From an archaeon (GTDB taxonomy: Archaea > Thermoproteota > Bathyarchaeia > TCS64), in contig JAHLLU010000143.1 of NCBI GenBank assembly GCA_020444005.1, positions 1 to 5,708 of the forward strand: 5,708 nucleotides of DNA, in the 5' to 3' direction. A program made the translations under genes and the position numbers. Numbering within the stretch: the stretch's first letter is position 1; every line of letters starts with the position of its first letter. The notes under the pieces were generated by a model. The model was not told the DNA's origin. It searched no databases and worked only from the letters and a program-made list of their open reading frames with translations. This document shows positions 1 through 3,809 of the stretch, one piece after another.

Positions 1-356
1 CCCCAGCCTCTGATGCCTTCTGGGGGGTATCTTGCTGCTGCTACTGCGGCTTCTGCTTCTTCTTTGGTGTTTACCCATGGTACTACTATGCCGTGGGCTC
101 CAAGGTCCAGTATTCTTTTGATTATAACAGGATCATTCCACTGTGGCCTGATGATAGGTGTACAGTCTGTTCCCTCCATGGCTTGAAGCATTAGTTCCAT
201 GGTCTCGAATCCCATGGGGCTATGCTCGCCGTCTATGAGAAGCCAGTCGAAACCTGCGTGACTTAGGAGATTTGCGACATCTGGGTGGCCCATCTCGATG
301 AAGGTTCCTACTGCGTTTTCTCCTCGTTGGAGTTTTTCTTTGACTATGTTTTTCAA
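1..356 (-). CDS. HpcH/HpaI-family 2-keto-3-deoxy acid aldolase, N-terminal part (runs off left edge)
   Basis: Partial gene of about 118 codons; the C-terminal half lies beyond the window. The family comprises class II, divalent-metal-dependent aldolases (HpaI, RhmA, GarL types) that reversibly cleave 2-keto-3-deoxy acids to pyruvate plus an aldehyde. Seen here: the N-terminal EKLQRGENAVGTF, GFDWLLIDGEHSP, then RPQWNDP, GIVVPWVN, and YPPEGIRG at the edge, all in family order. With the TTG at 356-354 as start, the catalytic-loop Asp, His and Arg fall at residues 42, 45 and 70, as in E. coli HpaI. An upstream in-frame TTG (365-363), directly after a stop codon, would add three residues. There is no Shine-Dalgarno, but a TATA-like box lies about 30 bases upstream, so the mRNA is probably leaderless or nearly so. 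The metal ligands Glu149 and Asp175 of HpaI are outside the window. Substrate cannot be assigned; HpcH-like citrate lyase is less likely given the HpaI-type motifs. Confidence 0.92.
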   Translation of the reverse strand, partial: MKNIVKEKLQRGENAVGTFIEMGHPDVANLLSHAGFDWLLIDGEHSPMGFETMELMLQAMEGTDCTPIIRPQWNDPVIIKRILDLGAHGIVVPWVNTKEEAEAAVAAARYPPEGIRGW

Positions 357-371
357 CTTGATCAATCAAGT
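356..371. promoter_or_regulatory. Inverted repeat over the aldolase start, possible operator
   Basis: ACTTGAT-CA-ATCAAGT has two perfect 7-base arms separated by 2 bases. It covers the inferred transcription start and both candidate TTG start codons, a position where bound protein would block RNA polymerase. The half-site ATCAAG recurs in an inverted repeat (2352-2358 and 2372-2378) at the promoter of the membrane-protein gene. Regulator unknown; the operator role is inferred only from symmetry and position. Confidence 0.4.
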
Positions 372-384
372 GTGGTGTTCTCGG

Positions 385-393
385 TATAAGTAA
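385..393 (-). promoter_or_regulatory. TATA-like box of the aldolase gene
   Basis: On the minus strand this reads TTACTTATA, close to an archaeal box A. Its core centre is about 26 bases upstream of position 361, so transcription would begin within a few bases of the TTG start codons at 365 or 356. It overlaps one copy of the direct repeat CTCGGTAT (380-387), whose second copy is at 400-407. Confidence 0.55.
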
Positions 394-591
394 TCTATGC
401 TCGGTATTTGGTATTGATTCGACGGTGTTTTTGTACTGATTTGATTCCAATCAGAGCCGTTCTGGGGCTTCCCTTAGGGGAAAACGTTTGGTTTCGCCTT
501 TTCAGGCGTACCCCCCCCCCTCCTTGTTAGCGGCTAACCCACATACCATACGTTTTCGCCTATTTTTATCTTAATAGGAGATTATAACCGA

Positions 592-600
592 ATATTTATA
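592..600 (+). promoter_or_regulatory. TATA-like box of the small ORF-usp-dodecin operon
   Basis: ATATTTATA is preceded by ACCGA, a plausible BRE. A start of transcription about 25 bases downstream (around 621-626) leaves only some 13-18 bases before the ATG at 639 and over 140 bases before the usp ATG. That spacing favours the small ORF at 639 being the first translated frame. Confidence 0.6.
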
Positions 601-638
601 AGATGTGCCGCATATAGTATCCTCGGACAACCAAACAA

Positions 639-776
639 ATGAGAAAAAAAGAAAACATAGACAGACAACTAAAATATGTAGCATCACCAACCACGGTGAT
701 TTCTTTTAAGCAATCAAAAAAGGCGTCCAAAAAAATCATCAACGCAAACGATGAAGAGACGCAGGAAAGCCAATAA
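639..776 (+). CDS. Possible 45-residue basic small protein upstream of usp
   Basis: A short open frame begins at ATG 639 and ends in TAA at 774-776. That stop overlaps the usp start codon by one base (TAATG), the sort of junction seen in translationally coupled genes. The product starts MRKKENIDRQLKYV and is rich in Lys, with an acidic tail (NDEETQE). It has no membrane segment, Cys pair or recognisable domain. No Shine-Dalgarno precedes it, but the upstream TATA-like box places the transcript start within about 18 bases, suiting leaderless-type initiation. I do not recognise the sequence. Alternatively this is an untranslated A-rich leader of usp, or a short leader ORF that controls usp translation. 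Confidence 0.42.
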   Translation: MRKKENIDRQLKYVASPTTVISFKQSKKASKKIINANDEETQESQ

Positions 777-1243
777 TGGCGATAAAAAAGATACTTGCAG
801 CCACAGACGGCTCAGAAAAATCAATGGAAGCAGTAGAGAAAGCAGCAACGATAGCTGAAGAGATGAGTTCAGAGATAGAACTACTCAATGTCATTGAACC
901 CGTAAGGCTTCCAGCTGGAATGTATCCAGCAGCCATGGGCGCAAGAGCAACGGCAACACCCACATGGGTAACCAACTACTATGACGAGTACAAGAAGGAA
1001 CACCAGAACACACTAGAGAAAAGCTACAAGGAAGTCAAGAACAAACACAAAGACCTCCAAGTATCAAAGAAACTAGTGGAAGGACTAGCCGCAACAAAAA
1101 TCGTAGAAGAAGCTAAGGAAGGCGACTTCGACTTGATCGTTGTCGGTGCACGTGGACTGGGATTCCTTGAGGAACTGGTACTTGGTAGCACCAGTAAGCT
1201 GGTAGTAGACAAGGCAGAGACTCCTGTGCTGGTGGTGAAGTAA
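776..1243 (+). CDS. Universal stress protein, UspA family
   Basis: A single-domain, 155-residue cytoplasmic Usp of usual family length. Seen: the N-terminal strand ending in ATDGSE (residues 9-14), whose Asp contacts the nucleotide in ATP-binding members. Near the C-terminus is GARG (124-127), then nine residues, then GST (137-139), which satisfies the G-2x-G-9x-G(S/T) pattern of ATP-binding Usps (the MJ0577 type). The closing ETPVLVVK strand is also typical and mediates dimerisation in the family. Residues 43-75 form a Pro/Ala-rich, variable insert. The start ATG overlaps the preceding TAA, and a weak AGGA-like site lies upstream. A dodecin gene follows after one base, so the two are almost certainly co-transcribed. 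Usps are commonly linked to starvation or oxidative stress; the exact function here is unknown. Confidence 0.95.
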   Translation: MAIKKILAATDGSEKSMEAVEKAATIAEEMSSEIELLNVIEPVRLPAGMYPAAMGARATATPTWVTNYYDEYKKEHQNTLEKSYKEVKNKHKDLQVSKKLVEGLAATKIVEEAKEGDFDLIVVGARGLGFLEELVLGSTSKLVVDKAETPVLVVK

Positions 1244-1244
1244 A

Positions 1245-1460
1245 ATGACCACAGTAAAGATAGTAGAACTTGTGGGAGCTTCTCCTGTTAGCTGGCATGA
1301 TGCAGTTAAGGAGGCTGTGAAGGAAGCCAGTAAGACCATCAGGAACATTCAGGGTGTCGATGTAGTCAACCAGACAGCTATAATAGACGCCGATACCGTC
1401 AAAGAATATAGGGTAAATCTCAAGCTTTCATTCAAAGTAGAAGATGAAAGACCCCAATAG
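1245..1460 (+). CDS. Dodecin-like protein lacking the canonical flavin-stacking Trp
   Basis: A 71-residue protein with the dodecin fold signature: VKIVELVGASPVSW at the N-terminus, a helix (DAVKEAVKEASKTIRNI), then two strands ending in EYRVNLKLSF. Dodecins form hollow dodecamers that in Halobacterium and Thermus store or buffer flavins between paired Trp residues. Here the position usually filled by that Trp (RNIRWVEVV in flavin-binding members) is Gly37 in RNIQGVDVV, and the Gln preceding VTLKVGF that contacts the flavin is Arg56. Flavin binding in the known mode is therefore doubtful; other ligands or none are possible. The ATG lies one base after the usp stop, with a GGTGGTGA ribosome-binding sequence inside the end of usp. 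It is the middle gene of a tight operon. Confidence 0.9.
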   Translation: MTTVKIVELVGASPVSWHDAVKEAVKEASKTIRNIQGVDVVNQTAIIDADTVKEYRVNLKLSFKVEDERPQ

Positions 1461-1461
1461 A

Positions 1462-1465
1462 GAGG
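1462..1465 (+). promoter_or_regulatory. Ribosome binding site deciding the start of the coiled-coil gene
   Basis: GAGG, within AGAGGAAAT just after the dodecin stop, is 8 bases before ATG 1474. It favours that start over the in-frame ATG at 1444, which would lie inside the dodecin gene. Confidence 0.6.
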
Positions 1466-1473
1466 AAATTAAA

Positions 1474-1785
1474 ATGAAAATAGACTTAGAAAAGAAATGG
1501 AAAGAGTTCAACGAACAAGCCCACAAGACACTTGAAGAAGTCGAGAAAACAGGCAACGACTGGATCGTTGAATGGGACAAAACAGAGAAAAACCTTGAAA
1601 AGATGATCGAGGAGACACGTAAAGAACTTGAAACAGCTGGCGAAGAAGCAAAGAAAACGCTCAAGAAACAGCTGGAAGAGGCTCAGAAGCTCCGCTCCGA
1701 GATGGAGAAAGAGCTAGATGCAAGGATGAAGAAAGTCCAAAAGTCTCGCAAGCATCTTGAGAAGGCTCTGGACGAGTTAAAATAA
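1474..1785 (+). CDS. Small charged coiled-coil protein of unknown function
   Basis: A protein of 103 residues, almost wholly Lys, Glu, Leu, Ala and Arg, predicted by eye to be one or two long amphipathic helices with heptad-like spacing from about residue 35 to the end. An N-terminal part contains aromatic residues (KKWKEF, NDWIVEWDKTE). There is no signal peptide, membrane span or Cys. Such sequences resemble many unrelated helical proteins (ATP synthase b-like, apolipoprotein-like), so similarity alone assigns no function. It lies 13 bases after the dodecin stop and ends the operon. The context suggests a scaffold, a nucleic-acid- or membrane-surface-associated partner of Usp or dodecin, or a chaperone-like stress protein; all are guesses. 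Starting at ATG 1444 instead would add ten residues and a 17-base overlap with dodecin. Confidence 0.78.
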   Translation: MKIDLEKKWKEFNEQAHKTLEEVEKTGNDWIVEWDKTEKNLEKMIEETRKELETAGEEAKKTLKKQLEEAQKLRSEMEKELDARMKKVQKSRKHLEKALDELK

Positions 1786-1794
1786 TCACCCCGC

Positions 1795-1834
1795 CTATTT
1801 TATTAACCAATTTATTGAATTTCATGTAAAATAG
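1795..1834. terminator. Probable bidirectional terminator between converging genes
   Basis: CTATTTTA (1795-1802) and TAAAATAG (1827-1834) form a perfect 8-base inverted repeat around an AT-rich 24-base loop. It sits exactly between the stop codon of the coiled-coil gene (ending 1785) and that of the minus-strand membrane gene (1835-1837). On each strand it supplies a TTTTA tract. Confidence 0.5.
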
Positions 1835-2350
1835 CTACAGCGTCATTAAGAAAAACAAGACATTTACTATACCAATAAAAATTACATAAAAAAACAGTTG
1901 CAGAAAAGCATTTACAATATCTCTAGGGTTTAATTTCTCTAATTTAATATAGTAAAAAAAGAGGATGAATCCAAATAAAACAAATATGATAATCATTGGA
2001 GTGTAACCAATGGTATCAACCAGAAACGCGTTCCTGAATAACACTAGAGAAAAATTATTAATTGAAAAACATACTCCGCTTAAACCAATAGCATAGCTCA
2101 GGGTTCTTCTGAGGACACCAGAAAGAAACGGCACAAAAAACGCGTTCGTCGTAAACAGATAAACGGGTATAAACCAGATTGACACTGAAATTAACTCACC
2201 TAAGATGGGATGTGCCTCCCTTCCTGCGTTCAAAACTACAAAGAGTAAGGTTGACACTATGTCTAACGAAACTCCAATAAACAAGAATAAGACCGGAAAA
2301 TCAATCGTATAAGATAATTTGTGAAATTTATAGACACGCACAAACCCCAT
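1835..2350 (-). CDS. Five-helix integral membrane protein, possibly DUF5658-like
   Basis: A 171-residue hydrophobic protein with five likely membrane helices at roughly residues 17-40, 53-75, 84-107, 115-135 and 148-170, no signal peptide, and basic residues in the first 12 positions. SLDIVSTLLFVVLNAGREAHPILGE (split here as SLDIVST at 28-34 and GREAHPILGE at 43-52) resembles the conserved Asp...Ser/Thr-Thr...Gly-x-Glu-Ala-Asn/His-Pro motif of DUF5658-type proteins; the match is from memory and tentative. Function unknown. The ATG at 2350 sits about 29 bases downstream of a minus-strand TTTTAT box, suggesting a leaderless mRNA; an in-frame TTG at 2356 is an alternative. The gene is clearly richer in A+T and in TTA/ATA/AAA codons than its neighbours, which may reflect membrane composition or horizontal transfer. 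It is transcribed alone. Confidence 0.8.
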   Translation of the reverse strand: MGFVRVYKFHKLSYTIDFPVLFLFIGVSLDIVSTLLFVVLNAGREAHPILGELISVSIWFIPVYLFTTNAFFVPFLSGVLRRTLSYAIGLSGVCFSINNFSLVLFRNAFLVDTIGYTPMIIIFVLFGFILFFYYIKLEKLNPRDIVNAFLQLFFYVIFIGIVNVLFFLMTL

Positions 2351-2351
2351 A

Positions 2352-2378
2352 ATCAAGCCACATTAATTAAAGCTTGAT
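2352..2378. promoter_or_regulatory. Inverted repeat at the membrane-gene promoter
   Basis: ATCAAGC (2352-2358) and GCTTGAT (2372-2378) are perfect inverted 7-base arms with a 13-base spacer containing TTAATTAA. The repeat lies between the minus-strand TATA-like box and the start codon. Its arms share ATCAAG with the dyad at the aldolase start. Confidence 0.3.
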
Positions 2379-2392
2379 AAAACCGGTTTTAT
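2377..2392. promoter_or_regulatory. Perfect 16-bp palindrome forming a divergent TATA pair
   Basis: ATAAAACCGGTTTTAT is a perfect palindrome, so each strand carries TTTTAT. On the minus strand it lies about 29 bases upstream of ATG 2350, the right distance for a leaderless mRNA. On the plus strand it would start transcription near 2415, leaving a leader of about 40 bases before ATG 2456. It could be a symmetric bidirectional promoter, an operator for a dimeric repressor, or both. Confidence 0.5.
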
Positions 2393-2413
2393 TCAACTGA
2401 TACTCCGTGTTTG

Positions 2414-2448
2414 GAAACCTACAAATAGGTTTCTTCCGGTGTTTTTTT
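2414..2448 (+). promoter_or_regulatory. Leader hairpin followed by T7 upstream of the TIGR04076-like gene
   Basis: GAAACCTA-CAAA-TAGGTTTC is a perfect 8-bp stem with a 4-base loop (2414-2433), followed after 8 bases by seven T (2442-2448), just before ATG 2456. If transcription begins at the palindrome-associated box, this hairpin is in the 5' leader. It could be an attenuator, an RNA-protein binding site or an mRNA-stability element. Alternatively it terminates transcripts arriving from the left. Confidence 0.4.
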
Positions 2449-2455
2449 GGTCAAT

Positions 2456-2779
2456 ATGGCACGAGTAAAGATCACCGTTTTCAAACGAGTTGATCCATCC
2501 GTTATCTTCGACGGAAAAGTACCAAACAAACCCGGCACAAATGAACCCTACGCAGCCTGTGAGGCATTCAAAGACGGACAAGAGTTCATAATCGAGGACA
2601 GCCTAGCAAAGCCAGAGGGCTTCTGCGGCTGGGCATGGCGAGACATATACAAGGATCTATCAGTTCTACGTTTTGGTGGAGACTTTTGGCCCGGCTGGAT
2701 GAAGCCGGGTGAGATGTTCACCTGCTGTACTGATGGAATACGTCCCGTCAGCTTCAAAATGGAGAGACTAGAGGACTAG
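2456..2779 (+). CDS. TIGR04076-like small cysteine-containing protein, function unknown
   Basis: A 107-residue soluble protein. The N-terminus MARVKITVFKR, a central Cys followed by FKDGQEF (35-44), FCGWAWRDIY (56-65), the GG motif (GGDFWPGW, 74-81) and the C-terminal CTDGIRPVSFKMERL (91-105) follow the order I associate with the TIGR04076 family found in anaerobic bacteria and archaea. Cys35, Cys57, Cys90 and Cys91 and the many Trp suggest a metal, cofactor or redox site, but no activity is known to me. The ATG at 2456 is chosen because it yields the typical family N-terminus; an in-frame TTG nine bases upstream is less likely. No good ribosome binding site is visible. The gene is monocistronic, between a divergent promoter and a hairpin-T terminator. 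Confidence 0.85.
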   Translation: MARVKITVFKRVDPSVIFDGKVPNKPGTNEPYAACEAFKDGQEFIIEDSLAKPEGFCGWAWRDIYKDLSVLRFGGDFWPGWMKPGEMFTCCTDGIRPVSFKMERLED

Positions 2780-2801
2780 TTCTCTTCTTTTTTACCTTTT
2801 T
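2770..2801 (+). terminator. Hairpin and T-tract terminator after the TIGR04076-like gene
   Basis: AGAGGA-CTAG-TTCTCT (2770-2785, one G-U pair) has the stop codon TAG within its loop. A pyrimidine tract with T6 and T5 runs follows to 2801. Archaeal termination needs mainly the T runs; the hairpin may be incidental. Confidence 0.55.
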
Positions 2802-2841
2802 GGGGCTAGTATTTACAATTATATCGCTGGATCAGTAAGTG

Positions 2842-2857
2842 TTTTATTCTATATAGG
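2842..2857 (+). promoter_or_regulatory. Promoter region of the SCP2-like gene
   Basis: Two overlapping TATA-like candidates, TTTTATT (2842-2848) and CTATATAGG (2849-2857), lie 30-45 bases before ATG 2886. The first would leave a short leader that includes the AGGTG site; the second would leave an almost leaderless mRNA. Confidence 0.5.
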
Positions 2858-2874
2858 TTATTTTTGACGCAACT

Positions 2875-2879
2875 AGGTG
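2875..2879 (+). promoter_or_regulatory. Ribosome binding site deciding the SCP2-like start
   Basis: AGGTG ends 6 bases before ATG 2886 and supports that start over the in-frame GTG at 2877, which overlaps it. Confidence 0.55.
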
Positions 2880-2885
2880 TATACT

Positions 2886-3272
2886 ATGGTTCAATATCTA
2901 GGACTAGAATACTGGAAAAAAGTCAAGGAAATAGCAAACGGTGACGAGGAGTTCAGGATCAAGACAAAGGGTTTCACCGCCACATTCACATACGGCGCAA
3001 CCGACAAGCCTGATCTACCACAGATCTACATGAAGTTCACAGACGGAGAAGTAGTTGAGGTAAGGGAACTCGTCGAGGGCGAGAAGACTGACTACACACT
3101 GGCTGGACCCTATGAGGTTTGGACAAAACTCAACAAGGGTGAGCTTGACGCACAGAGCGCACTGATGACACGCCAGCTTCCATTCAAGGGAAACATGAGC
3201 GCAATCATCAGGTACAGCAAGGCGTTCCTACGGCTCTTTGAGCTGATGCAGACCATCCCAGTCGAGTATTAA
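2886..3272 (+). CDS. SCP2 sterol/lipid-carrier domain protein
   Basis: A 128-residue soluble protein consisting of a single SCP2-like domain of usual length. Seen: a strand-rich first half (FRIKTKGFTATFTYG, IYMKFTDGEVVEV), then the characteristic YTLAGPYEVWTKLNKGELDAQSALMTRQLPFKGNM order, here at residues 70-78, 81-88 and 95-104 (GNM at 102-104), and a C-terminal amphipathic helix (KAFLRLFELMQ). The family encloses hydrophobic ligands such as fatty acyl-CoA or lipids. In archaea stand-alone members are common and their ligands are unknown. The gene has its own promoter and a T-rich end, so no operon partner is visible. I am confident of the fold but not of the ligand. Confidence 0.88.
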   Translation: MVQYLGLEYWKKVKEIANGDEEFRIKTKGFTATFTYGATDKPDLPQIYMKFTDGEVVEVRELVEGEKTDYTLAGPYEVWTKLNKGELDAQSALMTRQLPFKGNMSAIIRYSKAFLRLFELMQTIPVEY

Positions 3273-3282
3273 GATACTCAAA

Positions 3283-3310
3283 CTTTTTCCATGTTTATTT
3301 CTTCTTTTTA
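3283..3310 (+). terminator. T-rich terminator after the SCP2-like gene
   Basis: T5 and T-rich runs (CTTTTTCC, GTTTATTTCTTCTTTTT) begin 10 bases after the stop codon, without an obvious hairpin, as usual for archaeal termination. Confidence 0.5.
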
Positions 3311-3326
3311 AACAAATGGTAACTTA

Positions 3327-3347
3327 ACTTATATACTGCGATACGCA
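3327..3347 (+). promoter_or_regulatory. TATA box and adjacent dyad upstream of the Lrp-type gene
   Basis: ACTTATATA (3327-3335) is a good box A about 33 bases before the start codon. Immediately downstream TGCG-ATA-CGCA (3337-3347) is a short inverted repeat between the TATA box and the inferred transcription start. Archaeal Lrp-like proteins often repress their own genes by binding there, so autoregulation is plausible but inferred. Confidence 0.5.
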
Positions 3348-3365
3348 AATGGTGAAAGATCGGTA

Positions 3366-3809
3366 TTGGTGGACGAGACATCACAAAAAGTTCTTGAAGA
3401 ATATCTACGGGATAGCAGGCAGAGCTTCAGGGAAGTAGCACGCAAGATAGGCATCAGCAGCGGTACAGTCGCCAACAGAATAAAAGACCTTGAGGAAGCG
3501 AAAATCATCAAGAAGTATACCACGCAGCTTGATTACGAGAAGCTGGGCTACGAGTTGACAGCTATCTCGGAGATCATCGTCTCAGAGGGCATGATGATTG
3601 AGGTGGGCAACCAGATCGCAAAGATCAGGGAAGCTATCAGCGTCTACAACGTGACAGGCGACTCGGATATTCTGGTAATCGCCAAGTTCAAGACAAGGCA
3701 AGACCTCAGCGATTTCACCAAAACGTTACTGAAGATGCCTCACGTGGTGCGTACCAAGACTCATGTGGTGCTGAACACGCTGAAGGAAGACCCTACTCTT
3801 CGCCCATAG
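3366..3809 (+). CDS. Lrp/AsnC-family transcriptional regulator
   Basis: A 147-residue protein of typical family length. The N-terminal winged helix-turn-helix is clear: SFREVARKIGISSGTVANRI (20-39), followed by KDLEEAKIIKKYT. A linker leads to the C-terminal RAM ligand-sensing/oligomerisation domain (about 65-140), including YNVTGDSDILVIAKF (94-108), where VTGxxD marks the effector-binding loop in amino-acid-responsive members. The start is TTG 3366 or GTG 3369; both give the family N-terminus (M)VDET. A GGTGA stretch (3351-3355) precedes it, but the TATA position implies a leader of only about 8 bases. The gene converges on the kor operon, overlapping korG by 17 bases. It may regulate itself, amino-acid genes or kor; the effector is unknown. 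Confidence 0.93.
   Translation: MVDETSQKVLEEYLRDSRQSFREVARKIGISSGTVANRIKDLEEAKIIKKYTTQLDYEKLGYELTAISEIIVSEGMMIEVGNQIAKIREAISVYNVTGDSDILVIAKFKTRQDLSDFTKTLLKMPHVVRTKTHVVLNTLKEDPTLRP

Larger units (their letters stand above)
372..638. other. Non-coding gap between aldolase and stress operon, with inverted-repeat cluster
   Basis: No convincing reading frame is visible on either strand. The gap holds an 8-base direct repeat (380-387 and 400-407, spaced 20 bases), then four inverted repeats at roughly 30-base intervals: CTGATT/AATCAG (436-441 and 449-454), TTCCCTTAGGGGAA (469-482, one G-U pair), CGCCT-TTTC-AGGCG (495-508), and GTTAGC-G-GCTAAC (526-538). A run of ten C lies at 511-520. The following T-rich stretch (561-572) and TATA-like box (592-600) belong to the next transcription unit or end an upstream one. 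This could be a structured small RNA, an operator array, or a relic; the sequence alone does not decide. Confidence 0.5.

Noticed and set aside
220..450. Minus-strand open frame of 76 codons over the aldolase start
   Set aside because: It is out of frame with the clear aldolase motifs, Arg/Ser/Pro-rich and without a recognisable domain. A frameshifted longer aldolase N-terminus was considered, but the TTG at 356 already reproduces HpaI residue numbering (His45, Arg70).
739..1348. Four minus-strand open frames antisense to usp and the dodecin gene
   Set aside because: They are low-complexity Ser/Thr/Ala-rich or incoherent shadows of strongly supported plus-strand genes.
1444..1473. Longer start for the coiled-coil protein
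   Set aside because: It would begin inside dodecin without a ribosome binding site, while ATG 1474 has GAGG at good spacing.
1428..1664. Minus-strand frame antisense to the coiled-coil gene
   Set aside because: Its Phe/Ser-rich content is the expected complement of Lys/Glu codons in the coiled-coil gene.
2393..2757. Two minus-strand frames opposite the TIGR04076-like gene
   Set aside because: The plus-strand protein has coherent family motifs; these frames have none and lack promoters.
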